DNA from: Pseudomonadales bacterium
GTDB taxonomy: Bacteria > Pseudomonadota > Gammaproteobacteria > Pseudomonadales > Ketobacteraceae
Length of the DNA: 40,167 nt
Direction of reading: 5' to 3'
NCBI GenBank assembly: GCA_022361455.1
Contig: JAKSAW010000813.1
Coordinates: 1 to 40,167, forward strand
Part shown: one piece after another, positions 1 through 9,318 of the stretch
Numbering within the stretch: the stretch's first letter is position 1
Layout: each line of letters opens with the position of its first letter
Notes under the pieces: generated by a model
The model's input: the letters and a program-made list of their open reading frames with translations, nothing else
What the model was told of the DNA's origin: nothing
Database searches by the model: none
Position numbers and translations under genes: made by a program

Positions 1-873
1 AACTTCAGTTTGCTGGATTACGTGCTCAGTACCACCTCTTAGGTCGGTTACTTTAATGATGTGAAAGCCGCTGGGGCTACGAATTGGCTCGGCGACTTCG
101 CCGTTGCCCATCTCTAGCACTGTTTCAGCAAACAAAGTGGGAAGCTGAGCCGCTTTGCGCCAACCTAAATCGCCACCCTTTAATGCATTCTGCCCGGAGG
201 AGTAATTTACCGCCAATTCGGCAAAGTCAGCGCCTTCTTTAAGCTGTTCATAAAGCTTGTACGCTTTTTCCTCAGCCGCTTCCGTTTCCCCAGGGGTGGA
301 GGTTTGAGCAACCGCAATCAAGATATGCCCCAATCGATAATCGGGGGCCAGATTGGTTTTACCTAAATCTGAGTTAAGAAAGTTATCGATATCTTGATCT
401 GACACCTGGATTCGGTTCGACACTCGGCGTTGGCGCAGCTGATTAATCGTCATCTCGTTCTTGATTTGGTCCCTCAATTGCTTGTAGGACATACCTTCAG
501 ATGCCAGGGCTGACTGAAAATCCGCGGTGCTCATTTTATTCTGTCGAGCAATATTCTTGATGGTTTCATTGATCTCGTTGTCACCTATGCGTATGCCTGC
601 ACGACTGGCCAACTGCAGTTCAATGCTCTCAACCACCATTTTTTCGAGCACTTGCTCTAACAGCACATCGGTGGGCGGCACTGGTGTGTTGCGGCCGCGC
701 ATTTTTTGGCGGATGCTGGCGGAGCGGGTAATCAGCTCGCTTTCCATGATGATGTCATCGTCAACAATGGCCACGATACGATCGAGTAATTGTGGTGCCG
801 CAAAAGTGTTGCCGCAGAAGCTTAAGAAGGCCCCGAGTAGGATGGTGCTTAGTGTTTTACGCATAGAATTCAT
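1..873 (-). CDS. surA: Periplasmic chaperone / peptidyl-prolyl isomerase SurA (3' part beyond window)
   Basis: SurA escorts outer-membrane proteins, including LptD, through the periplasm. The reading frame is open to base 1, so about 290 N-terminal residues are present of a family length near 430. A signal peptide (MRKTLSTILLGAFLSF, cleavage near FAAP) is followed by the SurA N-terminal chaperone region (LLDRIVAIVDDDIIMESEL). The first parvulin domain then begins (YRLGHILIAV, later GGDLGWRKAAQLP and SGFHIIKV). The second parvulin domain lies off the window. ATG at 873 (MNSMRKTL) or at 864 (MRKTL) could be the start; neither has a clear ribosome site. The gap to the lptD stop is only 5-14 bases, so it is probably co-transcribed with lptD. 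Confidence 0.93.
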   Translation of the reverse strand, partial: MNSMRKTLSTILLGAFLSFCGNTFAAPQLLDRIVAIVDDDIIMESELITRSASIRQKMRGRNTPVPPTDVLLEQVLEKMVVESIELQLASRAGIRIGDNEINETIKNIARQNKMSTADFQSALASEGMSYKQLRDQIKNEMTINQLRQRRVSNRIQVSDQDIDNFLNSDLGKTNLAPDYRLGHILIAVAQTSTPGETEAAEEKAYKLYEQLKEGADFAELAVNYSSGQNALKGGDLGWRKAAQLPTLFAETVLEMGNGEVAEPIRSPSGFHIIKVTDLRGGTEHVIQQTEV

Positions 874-878
874 GATTA

Positions 879-3344
879 TTAATTAAGTGTCGATGATTCG
901 CGGTTCTCAAAGCCGCGGATACTTTCATTGAGGATGTCGTCTAGTTCATTGCCAACGCCACCCAAACCTTTGAGTTGGAATTGCAGAAACACGCCACGCT
1001 GTGGTTCAACCATCAGCGGATCGTCGCTATCTTCCTTTAGGTAGCGGCGATTAACCAATCTTACTCGCCAGCAGCAGCTGTCATATTCTACACCCACCAG
1101 GTTTTCGAATGAACGCTCATATTCAAGGTCGTAGCCCCAGCGGCCAATCACGCTCCAGTTTTCATTAGCAGGCAAGAGGAAAGAGATATCAGTTTGCTTG
1201 ATTTTGTCACTGCCGCTAAAAGTGCTAGCGCCGTCATCTAAATAGCGATAGCTGGCATTAAATAGGCCATGCTCCGCTGATTCGTAGTTAACTGATGCCG
1301 AGGCGCGATCGATATTGTTGACGTTTTCGTTCCATTGTAGCTCCGATAGCATTCGCCAATGCTGGTTAAAACGCCACTCGGTCTGCCCAACCCAGGCGGA
1401 TCGCTCATCGGTTTCTACCGCATCTGATTCAGTGAGCTGAACACGGCGATCATCAAAGTAAAATATCTGACCCATGCTGGCACGAAATTGTTCCCAGCCA
1501 GTGTTCTTGTTAATGAAGCGGGTAGTTAGGCCTAGCGACACTTGGTTGGCATCACCATAGCGGTCGCCGCCAGTAAAGCGGTTTTCCCGAAAGAGCTGGT
1601 TGTAATCAAAGGTGATGCGTCCGCTATCAAAGGTTTGGCGATGGCTTTGCTCCTCGAAGGGGGTGTAGAGGTAGAAAAGTCGGGGTTCTAAGGTTTGGGT
1701 ATAGTCGGAGTTGCCAATGGTCGCGGGCCGTTCAAAGAACAATTGAGCATCGAGAGAAGCGGTATATAGGGTCTGATCTTCTTGTATAGATTGGCCTTCA
1801 ATTGCGCTGTCGAAATCAAACTCGCTGTAGATCACTCGAAGCCTGGGGGTGGCGGATGCCCAGGGTTTTCTGTAACGGTACTCAATGCCTGGTGCCAAGG
1901 TGATCCGGTCAGCGTCGGTTACGCCATTGAAATCTTCTTCAGGGTGCTCAAAGCGCGTGATTTCGCTTTGAAACAAGCTGTAAAAGCCTGATTGTCCGTG
2001 ATTCCATTCGCCATTAAGGCTGAATTGAGGCATTTTCCGATAGGGTAAGTCGGCATCTGTGAGTAGCTCATCCAAGGTTTGATGCCGTTCCACATTCAAT
2101 GATGCATTCCAATGATTGGCCGTATACTTCACCCCAGCCTTTTGATCCAGATGGGTTTGGGATTTGGCATTCAAGCTAGTGGCTAGATCATCGAAGTAGT
2201 CATCATCAGACACTTTGGTGTAATCCACTTCGGCCGACCAGCGTTTGGCGAAAGAGCCTTCATGCTTCCACAAGTTGAGGTTTCGGGTTTCGTCATTAAA
2301 GGAATTGTCGTTGGGTAAATACGCTGCTCCGAGTTCCCCTTCACCGTAGTTGGTCAGGTAGCGGAACTCTCCCTCTAGCTGGGTGCCTCGCTCGCTCATG
2401 TGACGCGGTGTTAGGGTGGCGTCATAGTTGGGAGCCAAGTTAAAGTAGTAGGGAAGAGCCACTTTGGTGCCATTTTCCTCGCCGCTACTGAATGATGGAA
2501 ACAGAAAACCGCTTTGGCGGCGATCATCGATAGGGAACATCAACCAGGGAAAATAAAACACTGGCACATCTTTTACGCGAATAATGGCATGCTTTGCGGT
2601 GCCCCAGCCGCTGGCTTGATTTAGGCGAATGTCGGATGCTTCGAATAGCCACGCATTGGATTTGGGCTCGCAGGTGGTGTAGCTGCTCTTGCTGAACACC
2701 AGGGTGCTTTGGCTTTCATTGTAGATATGCTCTGCAGTGCCCCTGATACGGCTGTCGTGTACCACATACTCGGCGGATTTCAGCGAAAGGTTCTTTTCGT
2801 TGAGATTCAGTTCTGCCTCTTCCCCTGCCATTAGCATGCCGGATTCACGGATACGCACATTGCCTAGCAAACTGGTTTCCCGGGTGTGCTGGTTGATGGT
2901 GATGCGATCGCTTTCCAATTGGCGGCCACCCTGTTGGATAATGACATCTCCAATTAGCTCAATGGTACCGTCACCATTCGCCTGGTAGTGGTCGGCTGTG
3001 GCTTCAATGGGAAAGCTCTCGGGTGCTAGCAGAGCATCTTCATTGGTTGAGGTTCCGATGGTTGGCGCTAAGTAGGTGCCTTCACATACCCCATTTAAGA
3101 TTGGTCGTTCGGCTTCAGGTAATGCTTGGATTTCCTCTGCACTTAGCCAATCTAGATGTCGATAGGGGAGAGGGTTATCAACGGTGCTGATATTTGTGCT
3201 GCTGTTGTGCGCTGAGTCTTGTGTCCCATCAGCGAAAACGCTTACAGTAGGCAGCATTCCGAACAAGGCCAAAGCGGCGGTGGAAGCCAGCGTTTTGCGC
3301 GTTTGTCCTGAGCGGATCCGTTGATATGAGTTAAATAATTTCAT
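879..3344 (-). CDS. lptD: LPS-assembly outer-membrane protein LptD
   Basis: LptD, with the lipoprotein LptE, inserts lipopolysaccharide into the outer leaflet of the outer membrane. The product is 821 residues, normal for the family. It has an N-terminal signal peptide (ending near VSVFA), a periplasmic OstA/LptA-like jellyroll (about residues 115-230, NGDGTIELIGDV and following), then a large C-terminal beta-barrel. The four cysteines of the family's disulfide pattern are visible: C87 (NGVCEG), C225 (TTCEPK) and the adjacent pair C757-C758 (DSCCWR). I chose ATG at 3344, which gives a proper signal peptide; a TTG at 3365 would add seven unlikely residues. It is followed at once by surA and is divergent from amgK, as in Pseudomonas. 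Confidence 0.96.
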   Translation of the reverse strand: MKLFNSYQRIRSGQTRKTLASTAALALFGMLPTVSVFADGTQDSAHNSSTNISTVDNPLPYRHLDWLSAEEIQALPEAERPILNGVCEGTYLAPTIGTSTNEDALLAPESFPIEATADHYQANGDGTIELIGDVIIQQGGRQLESDRITINQHTRETSLLGNVRIRESGMLMAGEEAELNLNEKNLSLKSAEYVVHDSRIRGTAEHIYNESQSTLVFSKSSYTTCEPKSNAWLFEASDIRLNQASGWGTAKHAIIRVKDVPVFYFPWLMFPIDDRRQSGFLFPSFSSGEENGTKVALPYYFNLAPNYDATLTPRHMSERGTQLEGEFRYLTNYGEGELGAAYLPNDNSFNDETRNLNLWKHEGSFAKRWSAEVDYTKVSDDDYFDDLATSLNAKSQTHLDQKAGVKYTANHWNASLNVERHQTLDELLTDADLPYRKMPQFSLNGEWNHGQSGFYSLFQSEITRFEHPEEDFNGVTDADRITLAPGIEYRYRKPWASATPRLRVIYSEFDFDSAIEGQSIQEDQTLYTASLDAQLFFERPATIGNSDYTQTLEPRLFYLYTPFEEQSHRQTFDSGRITFDYNQLFRENRFTGGDRYGDANQVSLGLTTRFINKNTGWEQFRASMGQIFYFDDRRVQLTESDAVETDERSAWVGQTEWRFNQHWRMLSELQWNENVNNIDRASASVNYESAEHGLFNASYRYLDDGASTFSGSDKIKQTDISFLLPANENWSVIGRWGYDLEYERSFENLVGVEYDSCCWRVRLVNRRYLKEDSDDPLMVEPQRGVFLQFQLKGLGGVGNELDDILNESIRGFENRESSTLN

Positions 3345-3425
3345 GGCGGCCAGATAATACACCAAGAGCTAAGGGGAGTCAGTTGGCAATCCCCATATCA
3401 CTGAGTGAGACGACCAAAAAAATTT

Positions 3426-4484
3426 ATGGATACACGATTACAAGGCTTAGACCAATGGGTGCGGCAGCAAATGTTCAGCGATCAGGTGCAGGCATCCGCT
3501 GTTTCTGATTTGGAAATGGTGTCAGGAGATGCCAGCTTTCGCCGCTATTTCCGATGTCGAGCAGAATTTGCCGATGCTGACCCTATGAATCTAATTGCGG
3601 TGGATGCGCCACCAGACAAAGAGGATAACCCTCGTTTTGTAATAGTGGCGGAGCACCTCAAGAGCCAAGGCGTGAATGTTCCCGACCTATATGCAGCAGA
3701 CTTTGAACAAGGCTACATGCTGCTTTCTGATTTTGGTGACACTCTGCTGCTAAGTGTTCTGGATGATTCCAACGTGGATCAGTATTACGGTCGTGCACTA
3801 AGCGACTTGGTTATCTTGCAGCAAACTTTGTTTGAACCAGAGCTTCCCCTTTACGATGAAGCGTTGTTGATGACGGAAATGCAATTGTTGCCCGATTGGC
3901 TTTTGCAAAAGCACTTGGGCTTAACGCTATCGAATGAAGAAACGGTAATCATACAAGATGCGTTTAGCTACTTGAAAGATCAAGCTTTAAGTCAGCCTCA
4001 GGTCACTGTGCATCGTGATTATCATGCAAGAAATTTGATGGTGTTGCCTGAGGATCAATTAGGCGTTATTGATTTTCAGGATGCGATTCATGGCCCTATT
4101 ACTTACGATTTAGTATCACTAGTTAAAGACTGTTACGTGCGTTGGCCAAAAGCATTGGTAACTCAATGGGTGCTAGGCTTTAAAGAGAAGCTAGAAATTT
4201 GCGGTTATCTAAATCCCACATCTGATGAGCAGTTTCTCCATTGGTTTAACACCATGGGCGCGCAACGTCATATTAAGGCTGCAGGCATATTTGCGCGTTT
4301 ATATCATCGTGATGGCAAGGATGGTTATTTAGGGGATATACCCCGAACAGTAAACTACATTTGTGAAGAAGTGGCAGATATTCCTGCGCTGAAAGATTTT
4401 CATGATTTTCTCATCGCTAAAGTAATTCCTGCGCTATGTGCCAAAGATAAAAACGCAGCGCCTTTTTTCGAGGCTAATAATTAA
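3426..4484 (+). CDS. amgK: N-acetylmuramate/N-acetylglucosamine kinase AmgK
   Basis: AmgK phosphorylates the anomeric carbon of MurNAc (and GlcNAc) in the peptidoglycan-recycling bypass that feeds UDP-MurNAc directly and so avoids the fosfomycin-sensitive step. The protein (352 residues) has the aminoglycoside-phosphotransferase fold. The catalytic HxDxxxxN motif is VHRDYHARN (H196, D198, N203), and the metal-binding motif is IDFQDA (D216). The specific name rests on context: murU follows with a one-base TAATG overlap and lptD-surA diverges, the arrangement seen in Pseudomonas. ATG at 3426 is preferred over an in-frame GTG at 3405; the ribosome site is weak for both. Family certain, substrate inferred. 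Confidence 0.88.
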   Translation: MDTRLQGLDQWVRQQMFSDQVQASAVSDLEMVSGDASFRRYFRCRAEFADADPMNLIAVDAPPDKEDNPRFVIVAEHLKSQGVNVPDLYAADFEQGYMLLSDFGDTLLLSVLDDSNVDQYYGRALSDLVILQQTLFEPELPLYDEALLMTEMQLLPDWLLQKHLGLTLSNEETVIIQDAFSYLKDQALSQPQVTVHRDYHARNLMVLPEDQLGVIDFQDAIHGPITYDLVSLVKDCYVRWPKALVTQWVLGFKEKLEICGYLNPTSDEQFLHWFNTMGAQRHIKAAGIFARLYHRDGKDGYLGDIPRTVNYICEEVADIPALKDFHDFLIAKVIPALCAKDKNAAPFFEANN

Positions 4485-5176
4485 TGAAAGCAATGCTATT
4501 GGCAGCAGGTCGTGGTGAACGCATGGGTGAATTAACCGAGCGCAAACCAAAGCCGCTGTTGGAGGTCGCTGGGAAACCTTTGCTTTGGCATCACTTGATG
4601 CGTTTGAAGCAAGTAGGCATTTCTGATGTTGTAATTAACACCTCTTATTTAGGGGAGCAAATTAGATCTTATATTGAATCTAATCGAGATGCCGGTGATT
4701 TTGGGAATCTGAATATTGGTTGCACAATCGAAGCAGAGCGTTTAGAAACTGCCGGTGGCATTATGAATGCGTTGCCGCTATTAGGGAGCGAACCCTTCTT
4801 AGTGATCAATAGTGATGTTTGGACTGATTTTCCTTTGTCTGAGTTAATAAAACCCCTAGAAGGTTTGGCGCATTTGGTTTTGGTTGATAACCCGATCCAT
4901 CACAGAGAAGGTGACTTTTTATTGAGTGATGATGGTGAGGTCAGCGCAGTTGCCAATCATGGGGAATGTAAGCTGACATTTAGCGGTGTGTCGGTGATGA
5001 GTCCAGCGTTATTTGAAGGTCTACCAGAAGGCAAAGCGCCGCTGGCTCCTTTGTTAAGACAGGCGATGAATCAGCGGCAAGTGACTGGCGAATATTTTGC
5101 AGGGACATGGATTGATGTAGGCACACCGGAAAGATTGCAGCAAGTGTCTACACTTATAAATTCCTCTGGAATGTGA
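4484..5176 (+). CDS. murU: N-acetylmuramate alpha-1-phosphate uridylyltransferase MurU
   Basis: MurU converts MurNAc-alpha-1-phosphate and UTP to UDP-MurNAc, the second step of the AmgK/MurU cell-wall salvage route. The 230-residue protein is a nucleotidyltransferase. The N-terminal nucleotide-binding signature (LLAAGRGERMG, then KPKPLLEVAGKPL) is intact, and the metal-binding aspartate is in VINSDVWTD. It ends with GTWIDVGTPERL, typical of sugar-1-phosphate nucleotidyltransferases. The start codon overlaps the amgK stop (TAATG), implying coupled translation. A generic NDP-sugar pyrophosphorylase is the alternative, but the amgK neighbour argues for MurU. Confidence 0.9.
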   Translation: MKAMLLAAGRGERMGELTERKPKPLLEVAGKPLLWHHLMRLKQVGISDVVINTSYLGEQIRSYIESNRDAGDFGNLNIGCTIEAERLETAGGIMNALPLLGSEPFLVINSDVWTDFPLSELIKPLEGLAHLVLVDNPIHHREGDFLLSDDGEVSAVANHGECKLTFSGVSVMSPALFEGLPEGKAPLAPLLRQAMNQRQVTGEYFAGTWIDVGTPERLQQVSTLINSSGM

Positions 5177-5192
5177 AAGGTAGGAGTAGAGG

Positions 5193-6044
5193 GTGCAAGT
5201 AGTTTGGTTCGGCCCCATCGTAGGGGTGGTAATGGGATACGGTCTTGCTGGCGGTGGTGCCATGGGCCTAATTGGTGCAATTGCTGGTGCAATGTTGGGG
5301 CGTCAGTTCGATATTATTGTGCAGTTGAGTAATGGCCTTTATCAAATGGGTCACCGTCAATCCCAAAACCGAGAAGGGGAAATTCAAAAAGCCTTTTTTG
5401 AGTGTACGTTTTTATGTCTAGGTCGAATCACCAAGTGCGATGGCCCAATTCGTCCCGAGGAAATTCAATGGACTGAACGGGTCATGGAGCGCATGGCATT
5501 AACGCCTGATCAGAAAAAAGATGCTATTCAGTTGTTTGAAAGAGGCAAGAATCAAGCGACGGATATTTCCTCGGAACTGTTAAATCTCCATGAAAAATGC
5601 GGGCGTCGTATTACTCTTTTGCAAATGTTTATGGAAATTCAAGTGCAGGGAGCTTTGGTTGATGGTGGCATGGATCAACGCGAGTGGACGGTACTTACTC
5701 ATATTGCTGGGTCGTTGCGTTTTCGCATAAAGCGTTTAGAGCGAATCGTTCGCAGCGCGCAAGCATTTCAAGAATTCAAGAGCAAGCGCAGTCAAAGTAG
5801 AAATGGAGAAAGCGCTCACGAAAATTTGCTTCGTGCTTATGAGGTTTTAAGTGTTGAACCAACGGTATCTGATGCTGAGTTAAAGAAGGCCTATCGAAGA
5901 TTAATGAATCAGCATCACCCAGATAAATTGCTATCTAAAGGTTTGCCAGAGTCTATGGTGGAAATGGCAAATGAGCGAACTCAAGCGATACGCGCTGCTT
6001 ATGAAGATATTAAGAAAGAGCGAGAGCTACAAAAAGAAAAATAG
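5193..6044 (+). CDS. djlA: DjlA-type membrane J-domain co-chaperone with TerB domain
   Basis: DjlA-like proteins are inner-membrane co-chaperones that stimulate DnaK through a C-terminal J domain. Residues 1-35 are a glycine-rich hydrophobic segment (VVWFGPIVGVVMGYGLAGGG) with the small-residue pattern of a dimerising membrane helix. A TerB-like helical domain follows (about 60-185, starting FFECTFLCLGRITKCDG). The J domain occupies about 208-275, with the HPD tripeptide at 242-244 (NQHHPDKLL). The start is a GTG at 5193 behind AGGAG, 16 bases after murU, so it probably belongs to the amgK-murU operon. A strong terminator follows. Confidence 0.9.
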   Translation: MQVVWFGPIVGVVMGYGLAGGGAMGLIGAIAGAMLGRQFDIIVQLSNGLYQMGHRQSQNREGEIQKAFFECTFLCLGRITKCDGPIRPEEIQWTERVMERMALTPDQKKDAIQLFERGKNQATDISSELLNLHEKCGRRITLLQMFMEIQVQGALVDGGMDQREWTVLTHIAGSLRFRIKRLERIVRSAQAFQEFKSKRSQSRNGESAHENLLRAYEVLSVEPTVSDAELKKAYRRLMNQHHPDKLLSKGLPESMVEMANERTQAIRAAYEDIKKERELQKEK

Positions 6045-6076
6045 ATATTTTTCAGTTTAGTTAGAAAAAATTAAAG

Positions 6077-6099
6077 AAGGGGCTAGTAAGCCCCTTTTT
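6077..6099 (+). terminator. Intrinsic terminator of amgK-murU-djlA
   Basis: A perfect 7-bp stem (AAGGGGC / GCCCCTT) with loop TAGTAA runs into a T tract, 33 bases after the djlA stop. It ends the plus-strand operon. Confidence 0.88.
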
Positions 6100-6161
6100 A
6101 TTTGGCATGCATTTTTTGTTTCTAAAGAATCAATATTGCTTTAAATGCTTTGACGTTCAGA

Positions 6162-6209
6162 GCAAATAAGAAACGGGCAATTAATTGCGATTCACAACTA
6201 ATTGCCCGT
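6162..6209 (-). terminator. Probable minus-strand terminator after the small DRR-repeat gene
   Basis: An 11-bp perfect inverted repeat (ACGGGCAATTA at 6173 and TAATTGCCCGT at 6199) has a 15-base loop. Read on the minus strand it is followed by TTCTTATTTGCT. It lies 67 bases past the stop of the minus-strand gene at 6277, so it most likely ends that transcript. Confidence 0.6.
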
Positions 6210-6276
6210 GCATTGGATTATCAATAAAGTTTATTAAGACAAGTACTACTTTTTTATAATTAACTAGCTGCAATTA

Positions 6277-6480
6277 TTAAAATTGGTTGCGCTTTTGATC
6301 AAGGTAGTTGCACTGCAACCACCACGGCGTGTTATTGAATTCTGAATTGCGGCGATTACCTTCGCGGCGGTCTACTAAAAATCCACCTGCTTGTGCACCC
6401 TGAGAAAGATTGCGGCGATCTTCTTGGCGGCGATCGCTGAATATGGGTTCTAAATCAATTTCGATGCTTTTACTGCTCAT
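6277..6480 (-). CDS. Small basic protein of unknown function with repeated DRR motifs
   Basis: The 67-residue product has no signal peptide or membrane segment. It carries a repeated arginine pattern: SDRRQEDRRN (about 16-25) and VDRREGNRRN (about 37-46). An acidic start (EIDLEPIF) comes before, and an aromatic tail (NTPWWLQCNYLDQKRNQF) after. ATG at 6480 is preceded by a modest TAGG. A convincing downstream terminator and isolation from both neighbours support a real gene. I do not recognise the family; short proteins with (S/D)RR-x3-RR repeats occur in other gammaproteobacteria without an assigned role. The charge pattern would suit RNA, phosphate or protein binding, which is only a guess. 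Confidence 0.6.
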   Translation of the reverse strand: MSSKSIEIDLEPIFSDRRQEDRRNLSQGAQAGGFLVDRREGNRRNSEFNNTPWWLQCNYLDQKRNQF

Positions 6481-6639
6481 GAATAACCTACGCTGCTGTC
6501 GTGTGATAAGGTGTCCGTCAATTGCTGCGCTATTCTAATCTTTCGGATTAGTTCGGTCTGTTATGGTTCGCTAGTACAATTGTTAATCAACTGTTACAGC
6601 ATGTTGTTGCTATTGTGTGACTGTATGGTTTTGAAATGT

Positions 6640-7803
6640 TTACAAATAGCCAAAACGGGATTTGTCGATAATAACTCGCTTGGCCCAGCCTCTAATCTTC
6701 TTAGCGACATAAGATTCGTAACCTTCAAAGTTGCGGCCCGAGCCTAAAACGATCTCTTGTTCAAAGGTGGTTCGTGACTGCCGCTTGGCATTCTGTTTGC
6801 GCAATTTGGGGTTGCTGCGGGAATTAAATTGAGGAGCAATATCCAATACAGGGATTCGTAATCCGGAAGCATCACTGCTGGCATCGAAACCCTCTTCATC
6901 AATAGGGCTAGGATCAATCACTACTAAGCCGGCAATGTCCTTCATGCGCAGTTCGTGGGCCTGCTTCGCCATGAGGGTTGCCGAAGAGCCAATACTAATA
7001 ATGATTACCGGCATAGGTGCTTTGGCCTTGAGGAAGCTCAGGCCTTCTTGGATGCGGCTTTGAAACACTTGTGGGATTTCATCGGGTGGGTATTCAACCG
7101 AAAGTTGGGTAAAAGTCAGGCCCTCGGTGGTACTAGTGGATTCTGCTCCACTGTCAGGCGCATTATCTAGCTGGGCGCTAGCCATAGCCATTTCGTTCTC
7201 AGGGGCTTGTTCGTCCGGCGGCGGGCTCACGGTTTCATCCCCTGTTTCGCTACCGGGTTCGCTCTCTGCTGTGCTGGGGGCACCTGAGCCATCGGATTTG
7301 GATGGCGAGTCCACTACCGTTTGCTCTCGATCTATAGCGGGAACTTCGGGAATATCCCAGCGATCGGGCAATGCAATGGCCAGTGTCGACCAGCCTCCAG
7401 CAGGAAGTAGGGTCCGCATTTTGTGGACTAATCCCGGCCAATCGGGATGTTGCTGATTATCGTGAAGAATCAGGGCATAGCCTTGAGATTCCTCGCCATA
7501 CTCCTGGCTAAACAGTCCCAAGAATTGATCTTTGCTGCCTTCCTGGAACCAGTGCACTTCTGTCTCTTGATTGTCCTGGCTTTGTAGTTGGGTTGCCAGT
7601 CGCTCGCTACGGCCACGTTGCATACGCAGCGGTGGCTGCTTGGGGGGCAGGGGTGGCGCGGCAGCTTCTTCGGCTACACCTGGAGTGGCAGGAGGTATTC
7701 CATTGGGTGCTTCCTCGGACGTTTCTTCGGCTAGCGCTGTTGCGCACCATAGAACGCCTGCCGTGCTAGTAGCGATGACGATATGCATTAATGACCAGTT
7801 CAT
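6640..7803 (-). CDS. DUF3530 family exported alpha/beta-hydrolase-like protein
   Basis: The 387-residue product has a signal peptide (VIATSTAGVLWCATALAEE) and a Pro/Ala-rich linker. The core resembles DUF3530 proteins of Pseudomonas and relatives, which are predicted to have an alpha/beta-hydrolase fold. Visible core elements are GYALILHDNQQHPDWPGLV, LPAGGWSTLAIALPD and VIIISIGSSATLMAKQA. A low-complexity acidic insert (about 160-225, rich in S, E, P and D) interrupts the domain between the strand ending in LPDRWDIP and the later LTFTQLSVEYPP. The segment GLVVIDPSPIDEEG matches the family's late acidic loop. The classic GxSxG elbow is not clear (GSSATL), so catalysis is uncertain. It stands alone, divergent from rpe. 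Confidence 0.78.
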   Translation of the reverse strand: MNWSLMHIVIATSTAGVLWCATALAEETSEEAPNGIPPATPGVAEEAAAPPLPPKQPPLRMQRGRSERLATQLQSQDNQETEVHWFQEGSKDQFLGLFSQEYGEESQGYALILHDNQQHPDWPGLVHKMRTLLPAGGWSTLAIALPDRWDIPEVPAIDREQTVVDSPSKSDGSGAPSTAESEPGSETGDETVSPPPDEQAPENEMAMASAQLDNAPDSGAESTSTTEGLTFTQLSVEYPPDEIPQVFQSRIQEGLSFLKAKAPMPVIIISIGSSATLMAKQAHELRMKDIAGLVVIDPSPIDEEGFDASSDASGLRIPVLDIAPQFNSRSNPKLRKQNAKRQSRTTFEQEIVLGSGRNFEGYESYVAKKIRGWAKRVIIDKSRFGYL

Positions 7804-7867
7804 AATGACATTATAGTCGTCAATCTCTGTGGGGCGTGCTCAAGTGGTCATCGCTAAACCAAGCAGG

Positions 7868-7896
7868 TTCTTCGGAGGCAGGAACTTGTGTACAAT
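7868..7896 (+). promoter_or_regulatory. Possible sigma-70 promoter of rpe-gph-DUF805
   Basis: TACAAT at 7891 is a good -10 box. TTCTTC at 7868, 17 bases away, is a weak -35. It lies 47 bases before the rpe start, in the divergent gap with the DUF3530 gene. Confidence 0.4.
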
Positions 7897-7942
7897 GCTG
7901 CCGCCAAACACTTAAGAAAGTATTCCATTGAGAGGTTTCCAC

Positions 7943-8617
7943 ATGTCTGATTTCTTAATTGCACCATCTATTTTGTCGGCAGATTTTGCGCGCCTCGGTG
8001 AAGAGGTTGAAAACGTATTGGAAGCGGGCGCAGATGTGGTGCACTTCGACGTGATGGACAATCACTACGTGCCAAATCTTACCATTGGCCCAATGGTGTG
8101 TAAGGCACTACGAAAACACGGTATCACCGCTCCTATCGATGTGCATCTAATGGTGAAACCAGTGGACCGTATTATTGGAGATTTTATCGAAGCGGGCGCC
8201 ACTTATATTACTTTTCATCCCGAAGCCAGTGAGCATATTGATCGCAGTATCCAAATGATTAAAGACGGTGGTTGCAAAGCGGGCTTAGTGTTTAACCCGG
8301 CAACGCCATTAACTCACTTGGATTATGTGCTGGACAAGCTAGATATGATTTTGCTGATGTCCGTTAACCCTGGCTTTGGTGGTCAAAAATTTATTCCCCA
8401 TACGCTGCAAAAGCTTAAGCAAGCGCGCTCTATCATCGATGAAAGTGGTCTAGATATTCGTCTAGAGATTGATGGTGGTGTAACGACCAAAAATATTCGT
8501 GAGATTGCTGAAGCGGGTGCAGATACTTTTGTTGCTGGTTCAGCCATATTTGGTGCTGACGATTATCAGCAAGTGATTAACACCATGCGTGAAGAGTTGA
8601 GTCACATCGCAAAATGA
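7943..8617 (+). CDS. rpe: Ribulose-phosphate 3-epimerase
   Basis: Rpe interconverts ribulose-5-phosphate and xylulose-5-phosphate in the pentose phosphate pathway. The 224-residue TIM barrel shows the family signatures: [13 protein letters not shown] at the N terminus, [13 protein letters not shown] (metal ligands), [20 protein letters not shown] and LEIDGGV, then the C-terminal phosphate-binding [12 protein letters not shown] at 7943 sits behind GAGAGG; a TTG five codons upstream is not needed. gph starts inside its stop codon, so the two are translationally coupled. The rpe-gph-trpE order is shared with Pseudomonas. Confidence 0.97.
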   Translation: MSDFLIAPSILSADFARLGEEVENVLEAGADVVHFDVMDNHYVPNLTIGPMVCKALRKHGITAPIDVHLMVKPVDRIIGDFIEAGATYITFHPEASEHIDRSIQMIKDGGCKAGLVFNPATPLTHLDYVLDKLDMILLMSVNPGFGGQKFIPHTLQKLKQARSIIDESGLDIRLEIDGGVTTKNIREIAEAGADTFVAGSAIFGADDYQQVINTMREELSHIAK

Positions 8618-9312
8618 GTATGACTTTTTCGCAGTTGGTGGGTGAGTTGCCTGCGCTAGTGGCTTTCGATTTGGATGGTACCTTGGTAGATAGCGTTCCA
8701 GATATAGCCATGGCAGTAGACCAGATGTTGGCGGCGTTAGGCCGTCCCGCTGCGGGAGAGGGGGCAGTGCGTCATTGGGTTGGTAATGGTGCTGAAATAT
8801 TGGTTAAGCGTGCGCTAGCAAATACGGTAGATGAGTCCGCAGTTGCTGCGGTTAGCGATGCCCAAATGGAAGAAGCATTTCCCCTGTTCAAAGAGTTCTA
8901 TCATCGCTGCAATGGTAAAGACACCAAACTGTATGATGGCGTTGAGGCCTGCTTGAAGGGGTTGTTTGATTTAAAGATCCCTTTGGTGGTAGTGACAAAC
9001 AAGCCCAAAGTTTTTACTGATCCTTTGCTGAAGGCCTTGGCTGTTGATCATTATTTTGCTGAAGTTATTGGTGGTGATTGTTTTCCCGAGAAAAAACCTT
9101 CGCCAATGGCGCTTAATCATTTGGTGGAGCTTTTTCAGGTAGAGCCTTCTCAATGTGTCATGGTGGGTGACTCCAAGCACGATGTTGGGGCTGCCAGGGC
9201 CGCAGGCTATAAAGCGCTTTGTGTCAGCTATGGATACAATCATGGCGAGCCTATTAGTAATGCTAATCCCGATTTAGTTGTTGATCGACTCGATGTATTA
9301 GTCGGTGAGTAA
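8614..9312 (+). CDS. gph: Phosphoglycolate phosphatase (HAD family)
   Basis: Gph removes phosphate from 2-phosphoglycolate, a toxic by-product of DNA end repair and of oxygenase side reactions. The 232-residue protein has the HAD motifs in order: nucleophile motif [12 protein letters not shown] (about 17-27), motif II VVTNKP, the motif III lysine in FPEKKPSP, and motif [18 protein letters not shown]. It begins in an ATGA overlap with rpe and ends six bases before the DUF805 gene, so it is in the same operon. Confidence 0.94.
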   Translation: MSMTFSQLVGELPALVAFDLDGTLVDSVPDIAMAVDQMLAALGRPAAGEGAVRHWVGNGAEILVKRALANTVDESAVAAVSDAQMEEAFPLFKEFYHRCNGKDTKLYDGVEACLKGLFDLKIPLVVVTNKPKVFTDPLLKALAVDHYFAEVIGGDCFPEKKPSPMALNHLVELFQVEPSQCVMVGDSKHDVGAARAAGYKALCVSYGYNHGEPISNANPDLVVDRLDVLVGE

Positions 9313-9318
9313 GCTGCT

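Noticed and set aside
527..886. 119-codon plus-strand open frame
   Set aside because: It is antisense to surA, whose signal peptide and domain sequence are unmistakable.
7127..7456. Serine/glycine-rich plus-strand open frame
   Set aside because: It is antisense to the low-complexity acidic insert of the DUF3530 gene, which creates long chance frames.
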